A stretch of DNA of 64,000 nt, from assembly GCF_964275005.1 (NCBI RefSeq), contig NC_092704.1, positions 34,798,416 to 34,862,415 on the forward strand. The letters run 5' to 3'. This document shows, piece after piece, positions 34,152 through 48,202 of the stretch (position 1 is its first letter; every line of letters starts with the position of its first letter). The DNA is from Diadema setosum (Eukaryota; Echinodermata; Echinoidea; Diadematoida; Diadematidae). Made by a program: the position numbers and the translations under genes. The notes under the pieces were generated by a model. That model was not told the DNA's origin and made no database searches. It saw only the letters and a list, made by a program, of their open reading frames with translations.

Positions 34152-34155
34152 TTAA

Positions 34156-35346
34156 AGAATGCATTTTAAAGTTACTTCATATCTTGTTCTCTTGTTTTCA
34201 TGGATCAAAATATACATGTAGGCCTACAGTTGTATCAACTTTGTACGGGTTCCTCATATTTTGTAGAATTAGACAGCAAAAACAACTTTAGACAGCAAAA
34301 TCACCTTAGCGAAGTAATGTGCACAACTATCTCTGAAAAAAAAGGGGGAGGGATGTGCTGTGTATTGTGTGTGCTCTGTGAGCTACAATTGTATCAGTGC
34401 ATTGTACAATGTTTTTTGTACATCTATTTTTTAAACAGCTGTGAATTTATTTGCAGGTACTAAACAAGTACAACTACAACCATGACTAACTCCGAGTCCT
34501 ATTTGCTTTCTCAATGCAGTCATTGTGGGTATGATATATTGCTTTCATAATGACACATTATAATCAAATGGATACCTGAGGCTAAACCTTTTTTTTTTTT
34601 TATCTTTTATTTTTTTCATTGTAAATGGAGGGTCCCCCTTCTGCAATATCAGGTCCATGCGATTACATTGCCAGAGCTGTAGGAGGTAAACCTTATCACA
34701 CCTGTACATCTCATATCACAGAGTGTAGTGAACTTTGGACAGAGAAATCTGAGATCATTGATATGCAAATTACCACTGCCAAGGCTGAGCAGTTCTTAGC
34801 CCTTTTGCCATATGCTGGGGATTTTCTCTTGTATACACTACATTCTCCTTGAATTTTGTCAGTGAACACCCCCTCACACAAATACAATGAACATTGTACT
34901 CAGTGCTTTTTTGTTGTTGTTGTTCTTGTGTGCAGAATCACATTCTGATGTGATGTCATGCTTCAGGCAGGCTGACTAGTGTGTGTAACTACAATGTACT
35001 TCTTCTCTCATTTTTTTTTTTTTTTTCACAATAATTTCACACTATTTTTTGTTGTCATCATATACACTGACAAACAAGGAAAATTGGAATGTACCACTCT
35101 GGGGTAGGTTGTCATGGTCCTTCAAATGATATGCCATGAAGCACTGGTGCAGTTGACTGCACTTACATATTGTATACCAACAGGGAAAAAGAAACAACAA
35201 CACCAACCAAACAAGTACCGGTAGACCACTCCTTGTGAAACATTGTTGTTCATATTGACAAATACCACACACAACATCTGTATGACGCACCCATGTATGC
35301 CAGTATTCAATTCATAATACCCAATGTTAGGAATAACTGTGGAGCC
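34156..35346. other. Intronic gene-free stretch
   Basis: AT-rich with T runs near 34590 and 35010-35030. No exon recognised. Confidence 0.45.
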
Positions 35347-35507
35347 TACTGTAAAAAAAGATATTTTCGCGGTATGAAGTTTTCGCGAGTTGCCTCTAAA
35401 TATTCAATGCATATGGTGTAGACAAGAACTTTCGCGTGCGTTTTGATTTCACGAATCTTGGCTCTCACAAAATTAAAATGCAAGCGAACATTCCTCGTTT
35501 TACAGTA
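35347..35507. mobile_element. Small TA-flanked MITE
   Basis: TACTGTAAAA at the left, TTTTACAGTA at the right. The interior has repeated TTTTCGCG and TTCGCGAGTT motifs. TA duplication fits a Tc1/mariner-type origin. A degenerate relative lies near 6560-6790. Confidence 0.6.
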
Positions 35508-35640
35508 TTCCTTTGGTTTTTCCATGATACAGCTTGTATGATATGTAATGTGTGTGTTTCATGCAGTATCGATGATATATTTACAACATAGACATACAAT
35601 GCAGTCCTGTATCTTTTTTTAATGTAATCCATCACAGTTT

Positions 35641-35671
<31 letters not shown>

Positions 35672-37402
35672 GGGGAGGGTAAGGGTGATTTATGTAGTGC
35701 ATGTGTGAGTATTTCACATATAAGTGATACAATTTATTCATCAGAGATGCTGGTACCGTAATTTTCTTTATTTGAGGAGAAGTCTGGAGTTTTCAAAATT
35801 CAATCTCAGATTCCGCAGATTCAGATAATAAAACTGTTTGATTCAAGAGCACACTACTACCAGGTACATCTTGTGTATTGTGCAGTGTACGCCTACAGTA
35901 TTGTACACGTACAACCGTGCTATATTAAATTGTGAAACAGTGTGTTCAGTGGATACATACACTAATTACACTGTATGTACATTTACTGTACATTGTAAAT
36001 GATCGAAGTCAAATGATTACAAAAAGATACGCTTCTTGACATCTAGACCAGTGACAAAAAGTTTACAGGGGATTTTATTTGCTATGTCACTTCTACACAT
36101 AACATGTGTATGTTACAGAATTGTACACATGTACGTGTGTAGGCCTACATCTAGGGAAAGATACCTCAAAGCATTCAAAGACACAGTGAAATTCTGAAAA
36201 GATAATGTCGGCATTCTGCGAGTTTGCCACACCAGAATCACAAGGTACAGTACAATGTGGACGCTGTGCAGATTGTAGCCAGGACATGAATTAACTTTTC
36301 ATGCCAAATGTCTCTTTTTTAAACAAATTTCGGTGAAAATTTGGTATTAAACATAAATTCATCTTCCAAAGGAAAAGCGATCACTTGTAGAGTGAACATT
36401 ATACAACTGTACTCCTTCAAACTGTGTACAACTGTACAATGTACTGTACATAGCAGAAGGCTTTGTTTACAGTACAATGTGATTATGTTCAATCCTGATA
36501 AGCACTCTGTACATTTGGTTTCTCAATTCTGAGCCTGAGTAGCCAAACAAATGTACAGTATGTACATGTAGGCCCTACAAATTTCCCCCAGAGTCTTTTA
36601 TGTCACATCTTCCAGCATCATGGTACAATAATTGTATACTGGATGTGGAGCTGATGAGGTACGGATGGCTATACTTTTGTACAGAGTTGTACCGAAGGAT
36701 CGCATGACAGGCTGTAGTGTGTATCTCTACCAGTTTTGGGCAAGTGTGGATGGTGTACATGTAGCTAACCGCAAGGGTCTACCCCTCTTTTTTCATTTCT
36801 TTTTATTTTTATTATTACAAAAGTCAAGTGTGTTATACAGCTCCCTGCTTCAAAATGTGCCTTGTTTGGTATCAATGGGCTACTGGGTGTGTGTGTGTGA
36901 GTGTGTGTGACATATCTTCTCTTTGGGTGAAGAGAGGGAAACCAGTAAGGCCCATCAGCTGGTAAGGGAACACCCTCTGGGAATTGTTGGTGCCGACCTT
37001 TCCTGACCTTTGACCTGGCTGGGGTCATGCAGTTCCCATGCCCATAGCGGGATGCCTTGATAAAGCTGCAGTATAGAACTGTCAGCACACAGCCTCCCTA
37101 AACAGTAGTTTCACATCTTAGCTGCTCCTTTATGCATTCTATCTAGCTGTCTCTGCTATTATTTTTTTTTTTCTCTTCTAAAAGCGCTTTTCTCTATAAT
37201 AACAAATCACACAAGTGAATTGTCAGGTGTACTTGTATAAGTACAATGTACAGGGGACATATTTATGTACATATAGGCCTACAGTATCGAGGTGAGTTGT
37301 CATTCCAAAGTATTAGGCCTACCTGTAATACAGAACTGCTGTCTTCATCAAGATAAGCAAATAATAATAATAGTAATAATTTTGATGATAATACATTTGC
37401 GC
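35508..37402. other. Intronic gene-free stretch with a DR1 site
   Basis: Rich in GTACA/TGTAC words and simple runs (T then G near 35640-35680; GT near 36889-36909). A DR1-like TGACCTTTGACCT lies at 37004-37016. No exon recognised. Confidence 0.45.
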
Positions 37403-37838
37403 TTAAAGGGGCATAGTCCCGGTAGTGTGGAGGGTGCTGTTGATGATACTGCCGATCACCGTTAGCATTGATACGAAGATTACCGAAGTTGAGCTGTCAT
37501 CAAGAGTAAAGTGCGTAGGTGTTGCTAAGTAACGTTGCCTTTGTTGTCTTCTCTGCACATCGCGCAGTCTGTAGTAATGCCAGGGTGCGTGCATATATGC
37601 TTGTTATTATGACATCACAAAAGAAGTTTGCTAAAGCTGTCATCCCCCTCAGCCGAATCATGAGCCAAACTGTGATCGGACCGCTGACTACAGTGGATCG
37701 TACTTCTTCGGACTCGGGGAAGTGGGCCAAAGCGTAAGCGCTATAAAAGAGGAGTCGATAGCGTAGGTCTCTATAGGAAACTTGTGCCATGCGCCCGCAT
37801 ACGCATTTGACTAAAACACTGGGACCATGCACCTTTAA
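37403..37838. mobile_element. MITE family D, TTAAAGG(G/T)GCAT ends
   Basis: Left TTAAAGGGGCATAGTCCCGG, right inverted CTGGGACCATGCACCTTTAA. The interior is GC-richer than the intron and yields several overlapping spurious frames. No transposase. Confidence 0.75.
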
Positions 37839-40800
37839 TACAGTGTTTCTAAGCGCAAAAGGGAAGATACAAAAGGAAACATGAAAAAACGAGAGATAAC
37901 AGACAAGTCAAAACATAAGTAAGAGTAGCAGACATAAATCAAGGGTGTACCAGTAAATAAACACACACAATAATTAAATACCCTGTGATATTGGCTTGAA
38001 TGGTACGAATGTAGGCCTATTATGATGTGAGTTTGAACCAATGAAGTAAGTTAAAACTTTATGAAGTCAAATTGTTCTGCTCTGTTGATACAGGAGGTAA
38101 TGAGCTGATAAGTGGTGCATGAACTTTGCTTTTGACATTCTGTACATGTACCAAACACCTGTAATCCCGCTGCTGCAAACCCAGTATAACTGTAGCCTTT
38201 GCCCACTGAATTGTGCATTATTTTGTTGATCAGATAGGCCCTGCTAGTGAGAGAATAAAGTTTTCTTTTTTTTTTTAATCCAAGATTTACAGGATGTATC
38301 TTCAAAAGCACACTTTGTAGAGATTTTAATGTTTAATGAGAAGATAGTCAACGTCAAAAAGTAATTCATCCTTTAAAATTCTGAAACTTGATTTTAACTC
38401 CCACTCATTTCTCTTTCGCCAGAATATCATTACATGGTGAAAAGCAACTCCCAATGTAATACAGGGTAGGCCTATTCATTTTTCTTGACTACCATGTTGA
38501 CTTTGGGATTTCTGAACCTGTAAAATCAATCTTTATACTGTATGTTAGGAAGAGGACTTGCCTTGTGCCAAACTGTGATGTCTTCTTGTAATTTATGTAG
38601 AGCAAATGACCTATAAAGTCAAGTCTTGCCCAGCTTGCATTATACATGTATGTACACTGTACAAGCATGGAGCTACACTTTGTACCAAGTTGTAGCTCCA
38701 TGGTACAAGTAAGATACCAGCCTCTGAAGAACTCAGTTTGATAATGGAAATAGTGTATAATGTGCTCTGTTATAAATAGATATTAGGCACTTTTTGATTT
38801 GCACGTTGAGCCAGGCGTCACCAAGGGTCGACGCAATTTTCACGAACTGCACAATATGCGCGAGTGTCGACCCTCAGCTCATCACCCAAATTTCGAACGC
38901 GTTAACCCCGGTTATCACCGTCCACCCAATTCACTCGCGCCGCACTCAACCCACCTGATCTATGACGTCACACTCCTCTCTCGATGACGAAAATCGTGCG
39001 AAAGAGCACGATGACTCTTGAGAAATCCGTGCTCAGTTCACCTGTTTTCCTTTTTCTTTCGAGAGAATATTGATATTCTAATTACGTGAAAGCTTTATGA
39101 TCTTGATACGTCACATCAGCAGCGCTGACATACAAACTACACCCTCTGTTACCCAATTTATTTGCCCGCTTTCACTGTTTCGCACTTTGCAACTGCATAC
39201 CGTAGTCCCACACATGCATTTACACGTAATGCTGTACGCAATCACATCTTGGTGCTTGGCCTAGTGCAGTGCATTTACCTTGTAGTCTTTACCATGCATC
39301 ATGTTTTAAAATCCACATAATTCATCCCAGGATACTTATTCGGCATCTAGTCAAAGACAAATTAAATATTACAAGTACAGAAACAAGTCACAAATTACGC
39401 ATAAGAGTATGCACCCAAGGCACAGGTTGCCTCCTGCACACGCCACGAGACGTGACGCCCGAAATCGAAATGTGTTTTAGCAGCGGCTCAACGTACAGAC
39501 GTGACGCCTTGACGTACGCTTGCGCTCGGTGTCACAACCCTCTCGTTCACCCAATCAAAAACTCCCTATTGTATACAGTGCACACTGTAATGAGCAAGTT
39601 GGTCTGGGTTATACAAAATTGTACCTCTAGACTTCACTTGATACATATTTTTGAACTTTGTGCGTTGAAAGAGTAATGCATTAATGTTTTTAACCTGTTG
39701 TACACCTATTTGGAATGCACAGGTGTGACATTTACCATTGAGAATCATTGTTTGAATCACAGTATCATGTAGAACACATTATACATTGTACAAGTGATGT
39801 GCCAGTACTTGTACTGGCCTATAGATGTTGGCATGCTGTGTGTACCTATAAAATACGATTGAGTGTCCTTGCCAAATTTACTTTTTGGATTCAGCTTTCC
39901 CCTTGGAAACGCAGTACAGTGTTCAATCCATCTTGTACAGCATATGATACAGCTGTACTTCAATCCATCATACCATATAATGATATTGTACAGACTGTTG
40001 AAGGCTACAGACATTATATATTGCACACAAAGTACACCTGTATACAGTAGTAGTAGTAGTTTGTCTGCTGCTAATATTCTATCTGATGTGTGGAGGAGAT
40101 TGGACCAATTCTGACTCACCTGATCACTGCAGTGTAAACCTCAATCACAACAGCTGGTGTAGTAAATCATCAATGGGATAAGTATGGACTGGAATGTACG
40201 GAATTCTGCATAGCCCTATAATTCAGCCTTAGCTGATAGTGATACTCAGGCACACTGTACTTGTAGCCAATGCTACGTGTACCTTACCAAAAGTTAGTAA
40301 TACGAAGCTAACTACAAAAATGTAGCTCCATGGTTAATAGTACAGTCTGGTCAATTTGGAAATAGGAGTTTCAAACTGCTTCACTATTGTTCCTTGTTAC
40401 ATGCATATGTGTCATCTGGCAAAGGGAGGAATAAAAGAATTATGGTTGCCCACATAATTACATACATGTAAAGTAACTTGCCATGATTACTCGTAAAGCA
40501 AGGAATGACAAATTTTGATCATACATACCAGTACTGTAGCATGCTCAGAAGACATGATGAACAGTTTAGACTGCGATTTCTGCAAAGTTGTCACCAGAAT
40601 ATTCCATTCATTCTACATACAGTGTTTGCATGGTCTATAGTGTGTGGTTATTTGTCATTTTGTTTATCGTAAATTACAGTGAGTTTTGTTTTTTTTTTAA
40701 AAAAACAGTCCCCACTGTGGCAAGTGTATGATTATTATTTTTCTTGGGACAACAAATTATTTTCACCCTCGGTAGGGTAGCACATGAGTGCATGTACCAC

Positions 40801-41083
40801 ATTAAACCTCTCATTTCCGAAGAGCAGTTTAGATTTGGGTGAGTGTGTGCAGGTTGTGTCTTCAATCTTGTGCTGAGCTTGCATGGTACAATACACTGTA
40901 TGTGTACATGTACATGTATGTGTAGTGATCCTCCTTTTCAGTGTCTTCAACTTCATTAAAGTTTGCAGTAAGTTGACAGTTGGTAACCAGAGTACCATGT
41001 GTATTTAATCATGCATCAAATCTCAACTCAAGCTTTCAGGTACAGATGTATGATCAACAGTAACAGGTGGCGTATGTACAATG
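37839..41083. other. Intronic stretch with a CpG-rich patch
   Basis: About 38805-39010 and 39410-39545 are CpG-rich (GGGTCGACGC...GTGTCGACCC, ACGTGACGCC twice). They could be old mobile DNA or an alternative promoter; I cannot tell. The rest is AT-rich with many GTACA words. Confidence 0.4.
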
Positions 41084-41298
41084 CAGAGCTGCCAACTAGT
41101 ACTGATTTTCAGTAATTTCTACTGAAATTGGACAAGAATACTGAAGGTTACAAGCAAATTACTGATTTTAGAAATCATTGTCTGTGATAAATTCTATAAC
41201 ACTGTTAAGGATTACTGATTTTCACTCAAAAAAGGTGCAAATTACTGATTTTCAGCCATCATAGTACTGAAAGGCTTTTACAAAAATTGGCAGCTCTG
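41084..41298. mobile_element. CAG...CTG MITE, 6-bp duplication ACAATG
   Basis: CAGAGCTGCCAA at the left, TTGGCAGCTCTG at the right, ACAATG outside both ends (41078-41083, 41299-41304). The interior repeats TTACTGATTTTCA several times. 215 bp, non-coding. Confidence 0.85.
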
Positions 41299-41304
41299 AC
41301 AATG

Positions 41305-43266
41305 TATTCTTGAGCTTCCCTTTAGTAGCAGCATCTTACAGATATAGGCCTACATTGTATCAGTTTCCCTAGCTCCCATGCATATATGATTCTGCATAAT
41401 GTGTGAAGAAAGATGAACCCCTAAAAGGAAAAGTTACTTTGAATTAAAGTACGGAAACAAGTGAGGCAGAGTAATGGAATGTAAGTTGGCTCAAATCACA
41501 CGTATGGGTATCTACATGATTATGCCATTTTGAGTGATGAAAAGTTATAACAACATTCATCGAAGGAATTTTCGATAGAGTTGTCCTAAATAGCCAGGCA
41601 GTTGCACTATTGGTTGCCAAACATTAGTCATAAAGTACCAGTATGTACACTATGAGGCTTTCTTGTTATTTTGCTAATTTCCTTTCTTTGTTAAAAAAAG
41701 GGAAAAATGATCTTCTTAAGGTATCATTGGCATTGATTTTCATATAATGGTAGCTATTTTTAGAAAAATAGTAGCACATCTTTCATACAGTACTGTCAAA
41801 TATTTGGGAGTATAATACATGTACATAACATTTGTGCAATAAATGGTACATGAAATAATGCAAGAAAATCATGGTCATGTAGCCAAGATGGCTGATTCAA
41901 AGTGGCTTCAAGACTGTATTAGAAGATTCAACAACTCTTCTGCTCATTAAAAATCCAATTTCTCTCTGTGTTTCCCCAATCTGTGGCTTATCTTATCACT
42001 GTGTGTATAAACTGTGTAGGCCAATGCAAAACTTCTTTTTTTTCCCATTTGTTGATTTTCCTTGTGGAGAGAGGACTGTATACAATTGTAATAGTTTTTC
42101 TATGCTGTCTCCAGTATACAGTGTATCTTGTGCCCATCAAAATAGTCTTCAAAAAAGGACTTGAAATTATACATGTATCTGTTTCAAGGAAAAGGGGTGT
42201 ATGTCAGCTCTCGGATCTTCTTGTTGATTTATAGGATCGGTGCTCTTAAGTATAAATTTCTAATTCCATTGTGTTATTTGTTGCAAAATCATTCAATAAT
42301 AGAAGGTTAAATTCACAAGGAGGAAAAATGAGAATGATATTGTTTGCCCAGTGTGGCAGATGTCCTTACTCCAATCAACCTTACAGCACAGTAGAGATGC
42401 CCTTGGAAAGGCATAACATACACATATTGTTCAATGTTGCCCTCACCAGATTTTCTTTTTTTTTTTTTTTCAAAATGATCGATGAAGGCCATAATCCATG
42501 AAGCATTGATTTCATGAACAGAATTTGTCTGTACCGTACCTAAACCTTGTCCACTCCCTGCCAAAAAGAGTACAAAGCTTTTTATTTGTGTTTGGATATT
42601 TTCTGGTTTGCTCACATGTGTACAAGTGTAATTCTAGCATTATGCAGAACAGTCCATAAAATTATACTTTACTTTTGGTACAAGGTGTACATTTACTTGC
42701 CAATATTATGCATTAACGGCCGGGCAATAATTCTGTATGTTCTTATATTAAAGGAAAATGGTACTTTGTGAAAATTCTGTGCACATGATTGTTCTCATTG
42801 TGTGTGGGTTGGCTCTGTGTCTTGAACTACACTGTATACACTGCAAATTTCCATGCAAGTATGAAAGGCGAAAAATTATCAGCTTCAGTTGTTTGGTCGT
42901 TCTTGCATGTCATCCACCCTATAGTATCCTTGATATGTCTAATCTGGTAACGCTGCATTTCTCCTAAACCCACAGTTATTTGAGTTGCGTATTCAGTTGT
43001 AGTGTACATTGTATTGCTTGCCGTTACTGGCCTACAGACAAAACTGATTCAACAGAGGGAGAACTTGCCAAGCTACAAAATACATGTAGAATGTCACAGA
43101 TCTATCAAGACATTGGTCTGAGAATGATCCAGAGGCCAAAGTATTGTTGGCATTCTAGATGCAAAATTTCCCAGGCATCATAATTGTCTTTTTGTTTTTA
43201 CCGAGGCCAAAGTTGTACAATGTAGTAAGATTATGATGTCATGATTTCAACACCTTTGCTAGGCTC
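41305..43266. other. Intronic gene-free stretch
   Basis: AT-rich, no exon or element recognised. The open frames are short and without motifs. Confidence 0.45.
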
Positions 43267-44225
43267 TTAAAGGTCAATTTCACCTTCATAGATGTGGACT
43301 GAGTGAATGCGGCAATATTAGTAGAGCGCATCAGTGAGAGTTTGAGGAAAATTGGACAATCCGTTCAAAGGTTATGAATTTTTTTAAGTACTTGTATATT
43401 ATGTGCGCAGTCACTGCTTGATGAGAAGACTAAACAGTGTATAGATGATGACTGGCGGGGGAGGGAACATACCGAATGTTCCACCCGAAGGGTTTGAAAT
43501 GCTATTGAGGGACTTATAGCCTCCCAAAATAGCATTTCAAACCCTGAGGGCGGAACGTTTGGTACATGTTCCCGACAACAAAAGTCATCATCTGTTATAT
43601 TATACGGGTTAGTCAAATATGTCAAATCAAAGATCTTATGATCTTTGGTCAAATACGTCAACGTCAACCACCGGCAGCACAACGCACTCGATCGCTCGCT
43701 GGCGCAGAGCCAAATGCATGCACTGTGCGCGCGCAGTCCTATGCCTTCTGTCATTTATTACGTGAAAATTTTTTCCCATGGGAGAACATTACAAGAATGT
43801 TTGCTCATGGGCGAACACATGCGTAGAACGATATAAGGAAAATATAAAGAGAATTAATTTTTTTAAAGTGCACATTTCCTTGTCACTGACATATGTTAAG
43901 GGTAATATTATTCCCCTGCCTTCTGAAAGAGGCAAGTCAAGACAAGTGTTCTTTTATTAAGTGAGGAAAGTGAAAAATATGTTGAATTTTCTCTTTTTTC
44001 CCCATTATATCGTTTTACACATGTATGTGATTATACAATGTATCACAAGATGAAGTACAATGTAGTCTTCTCATCCAGCAGTGACTGAGCAGAAACTTCA
44101 AAGGGTTATTCATAACTTTTGAACAGATTCATTGTGATTTGTCTCACACTCTCACTGATACATTCTACTAATATTGCTGCATCCACTCAATCCATATGTC
44201 TATGAAGATGAACTTATCCTTCAAT
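43267..44225. mobile_element. MITE family B copy with internal insertion
   Basis: Left end TTAAAGGTCAATTTCACC, right end ATGAACTTATCCTTCAA. Family order is kept except that about 43440-43830 replaces the middle. The inserted DNA starts with a strong hairpin (AGGGTTTGAAATGCTATT pairing with AATAGCATTTCAAACCCT, flanked by GGGAACAT/ATGTTCCC) followed by CpG-rich sequence. Confidence 0.65.
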
Positions 44226-45497
44226 ATATTTGAGTGCAGTCTTACACAATACAAATGGTACCTGTGCCATATTGTATGAGCAACAAGTGTAGTGCAATGT
44301 ATGTGAGATTAAATGTGAAACTGAGAATGTACCAAAAATGTGCATAATTTTAAAGAACAGTTTATAGAGATCATTCAAGTGACCATTTTGTTTGATGCCC
44401 AGAATTCAATTGTATATTTGCTAATACAATATCAAGCCTGTAGATTTAAAGAACATATTCTACATCTAGATATTTTATTATCACAGATAGTCATGTTAAT
44501 AGATTTATGCATTCAAATGTAATACTTACACAGTAGACAAATTTATGGAAAGGTCTTGGATTTCAGCCAAGCGCAAAGTACGTCATGAAAGTGAAAGGGC
44601 TATGGAGGTTAGGTCAGACTTTTGACACAAATCCGCTCCTAAACTGGAGAACTTGTTTGACAATGCTGAGATGTCTAATCTGAGTATGGCATGCCTAGAA
44701 AACTACATTATGAGTGCAATATCAATCATGTTCTTGATTGTCATAGTCAAGTGTTTGGCGATGCTGTTTGCGTCATGTGCTTGATAAATGCCAGGTCGCT
44801 CCAGACAAGACATGGATTAGTCACAGTGGGACTGAACAGAGAACAGCCCCAGTGAACCAGGAATGTTGCTGTAGTTATCATGCTTGTCATGATAAGTAAA
44901 TCCAAGGGAGGTTATTCTCATCCCCACAACTGACAGAGATCGGGACATCTCGCCTGCTAATCCCCCAAGCTGCTCGGCGACATGTGAAGCACATCAGATT
45001 CATAAAAAATGAGCAACTTACAATGTATGCCTTCAAGATACTCCTTTAATTTTATGGATATCGCACTGGAACATCTTTATTTGAGATGTTTTGTGACAAT
45101 GAGCATAGCCGCACTGCAAGAATTAATTCTTTCGGGCTTAGCAAATTAAAAAGTTTGGTGGTTTGTTTGTGAAAATTATATTGTGAAATGTGAGTGCAGT
45201 CTTTAGCAGATGTTGACTCAATGAACAAAGTAGCTTGAACCTTCAGCCCCCCCAGAGGCTTGGTGAAATATCAACCTCTACTCACCAAAAGAAATTAAGT
45301 CACTTTCACACTGTTTTCAGAATTCAAAATTCAAAAATTTAATAATGTGAATATTGTGGTACCATTCGCACATGTTGGTATCATGCATAATTTGTATGAA
45401 GTTATGCGAGTAGCTGTATCTTGATGAATGAAGTGATTCTTATTTTGAGCAGCTACAGTTGTACCGAAAAAAGTACATTTGATTCAGCGATAAACTG
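44226..45497. other. Intronic gene-free stretch
   Basis: No exon or element recognised. Confidence 0.45.
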
Positions 45498-46063
45498 TTA
45501 AAGGGAAGGTAAACCCAAAAAACAATGTGGATTGAGTGAAAGCAGCAACATTAGTAGAACACATCAGTGAAAGTTTGAGGAAAATCGGACAATCGATGCA
45601 AAAGTTATGAATTTTTAAGGTTTTGGTGTTGGAACCGCTGGGTGAGGAGACTACCAGAGGATATGACGTATGAGTGGACAACAATACAAAGAAAATATAA
45701 AGGAAATTCAACAAAAATTCACTTTTCTAGAATCATGAAAGAGCAATGGACCAACCGCTTTCAGAAAGCAGGGAGAGTAATTGCTACCCTTAACATATGT
45801 CAATATCAAGTTGATGGAATTTGTAATTTTCATGAAAAATGGATTTTTGCAGAATTTTCTTTATATTTTCTTGGTATTGTTGTCCACTCGTACGTCATAA
45901 CCTCTAGTAGTCTACTCACCCAGCAGTTCCAACATCAAAACTTTAAAAATTCATAACTTTTGCATCGATTGTCCGATTTTCTTCAAACTTCCACTGATGT
46001 GTTCTACTAATGTTGCTGCTTTCACTCAATCCACATTGCTCTTGGGGTTTATCTTCCCTTTAA
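45498..46063. mobile_element. MITE family B, intact reference copy
   Basis: TTAAAGGGAAGGTAAACCC at the left, GGGTTTATCTTCCCTTTAA at the right, with arms of about 250 bp that are reverse complements (GTGGATTGAGTGAAAGCAGC, AAAATCGGACAATCGATGCA and GACAACAATACAAAGAAAAT recur inverted). 566 bp; the open frame at 45642-45956 is the arm read through. Confidence 0.85.
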
Positions 46064-47812
46064 CTGTTTACATATTGTAGCTCAAGCATGTGAAAAGTAG
46101 ATTGTGGACTTTAGATCTTTGGCATAAATTGGGTTTACAGCAGGAAAGCATGGGTCAGTTGCTGTTGCAGTATCTGGCAATAGTTTGATGTTTGTATTAT
46201 TCAGTTTATGTCCTGAACATCCACAGGAAGAAATTTGAATAGAACAGTATTCCCCATCTCAGCTACAAGAGCAATGTTTTTTCCTTTGAGCTAAAATTGG
46301 ATATCAGATGCCAATTTTATTCTAAATGTCATCTGCCAGAAAGAAAGATGGTTGCCACAAATTCCTTGACAGTGATAGACCAAAATAGATGTTTTGATGT
46401 GAAATGTGAAATAAGCAACTATAAACCAGCCTGGTCCTTTGATAAGGTACTGGTTTTGTGCTACATCACATGTACAGTACATGTATGTCCAAAAAAAAAA
46501 AAAAAGAAGAAAGAATAATAATAATAATAATTACAATCGGATTTTTGCATTGATACTGTAACTCCCAATATGATATAACTGTCTAAATGCTATTTCAAGG
46601 TCTTAAAATATAATATCTTAGCTCTACTTTGCAGAAAACCCCATTCAATTTGGTTAAGCGGTCACAGAGAAATGTGGTTGTTGTAAAGCATGTCATGAGT
46701 CTGATTCTTCCAAGTTCAGCACTTGGATGCTCTTGGAAAGTGCATAAATGTGTGAACACATTTACACTGTAGCTACAACTTGGAGGGAAGAGATTCCTGA
46801 CAGGCTCTACAAAAAGAAGCAAATCGGATGGGGTTTTCTGTATAGATGTGGGCAGTGTGTGATAGTTTCATACCCTGAAATTTTGGATTGATTTACTACT
46901 TTTACAGTTATCATTGCAGAGGGTTCCGTTGTAATTTTTATGGGACACACAGTACAGTGTATTTTTGCTTGTTGTTTGGTGTTTGGTGTTGTATCCGATG
47001 TACACTGTAAATGAAACACTCAGAATCTCCTATACGTGTACAAGTACCCGTGTGTTATTGAGAGGAATGCTGATTCAGACTTGGTTTGGTAAACAAAGAG
47101 TATCACACCTGCATAGAACACATCTCTTCAAACCGTTTTGTGTAGACCAGTGTATACAAGCAGTGCATTATAGTGTGAGCGATTGCATCTCAAATATTTG
47201 CCTTGACAGATCCTTGTCATCTTGGACAAACAAGTTTCCTTGAGGCCCTTCAGTTGGGCCCTGGACAACAGTGTGGATTCAAGACCACCATACAACACAG
47301 ATACATGTACATAATGTCTCCAAAGCAAAGTTACAATAAATAGATATATCTAATCTTTACTTTATCCCTGCATGTCATCATTTTCCAATTGACTTTCCAT
47401 AATTCAATGTACATGTACCAGGTACTGTCTTTGTTATGGTATAAAATCTGTGTGTATTACAATGTACCTAATCATAAACATGAAACAACGTGTTACAGAA
47501 GTCTGACAATATTTAACACTGTATCCAAGTTTTCTAGGCTGTAGCTAATCATCAGTTAATTGAAAATTACTTCCGTGGTCAAATACATTGTACCTCGTGC
47601 CCTCTGTTGAATCTTGCAAATAAGATTGTCAATATGGAAAAAAATGGCAATCTGGGCTACAGGATAACATTGCATCGCTGCTGACATTTTACTAGAATTT
47701 AGAGGTAACCTTTGGGTGATATTTTTAGCCTCTGTCACATTTTAAGTCAGCAAGTGATGTTGTGTGTCTGTCTCTTTCTTTTTTTTTCTTTTTTTTATAT
47801 GTAAGGCAGGTA
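46064..47812. other. Intronic gene-free stretch
   Basis: A run at about 46491-46504 and a short AAT run near 46516-46530. No exon recognised. Confidence 0.45.
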
Positions 47813-48202
47813 TTAAAGGGATGGTACAGTATTGGTGGAGATGAGAATTGGGCTTTTAACTTTTTGCGAGATACCAAGAAAACACTTATGAAATAGTACA
47901 GAGCATACCATTCTAAGAGGAATTCAAAGTTTATTTGATGAAAATTGAGTTTGGAATAACTGAAACATCCAAAAACAAAGTAAAACAAAGCGATCGTAAA
48001 AAAGTGTGGGTCCCACACTTTATTAGAATTGCTCCGTTTTGGATATTTCAGCCATTTCAAAACCAATTTTCATCAAATATAAGTTGAATCCCTCATGGAA
48101 TTCTGTGTTCTTTCATATTTCATAAGAAGTTTCTCATTATCTCACCAAAAAATGTTAGAAACCTGAAATTAGGTCTCAACCAAAACTATACCATCCCTTT
48201 AA
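47813..48202. mobile_element. MITE family A, intact copy
   Basis: TTAAAGGGATGGTACAGT at the left, ACTATACCATCCCTTTAA at the right. Arms of about 190 bp meet at a GTGTGGGTCCCACAC palindrome. Confidence 0.85.

Noticed and set aside
36889..36909. GT-run-containing frame as a small protein
   Set aside because: Simple-sequence artefact; no conserved features.
39269..40119. Several 100-135 residue frames in the long intron
   Set aside because: Overlapping on both strands, no motif, no codon pattern, and in a region rich in GTACA words; chance frames.
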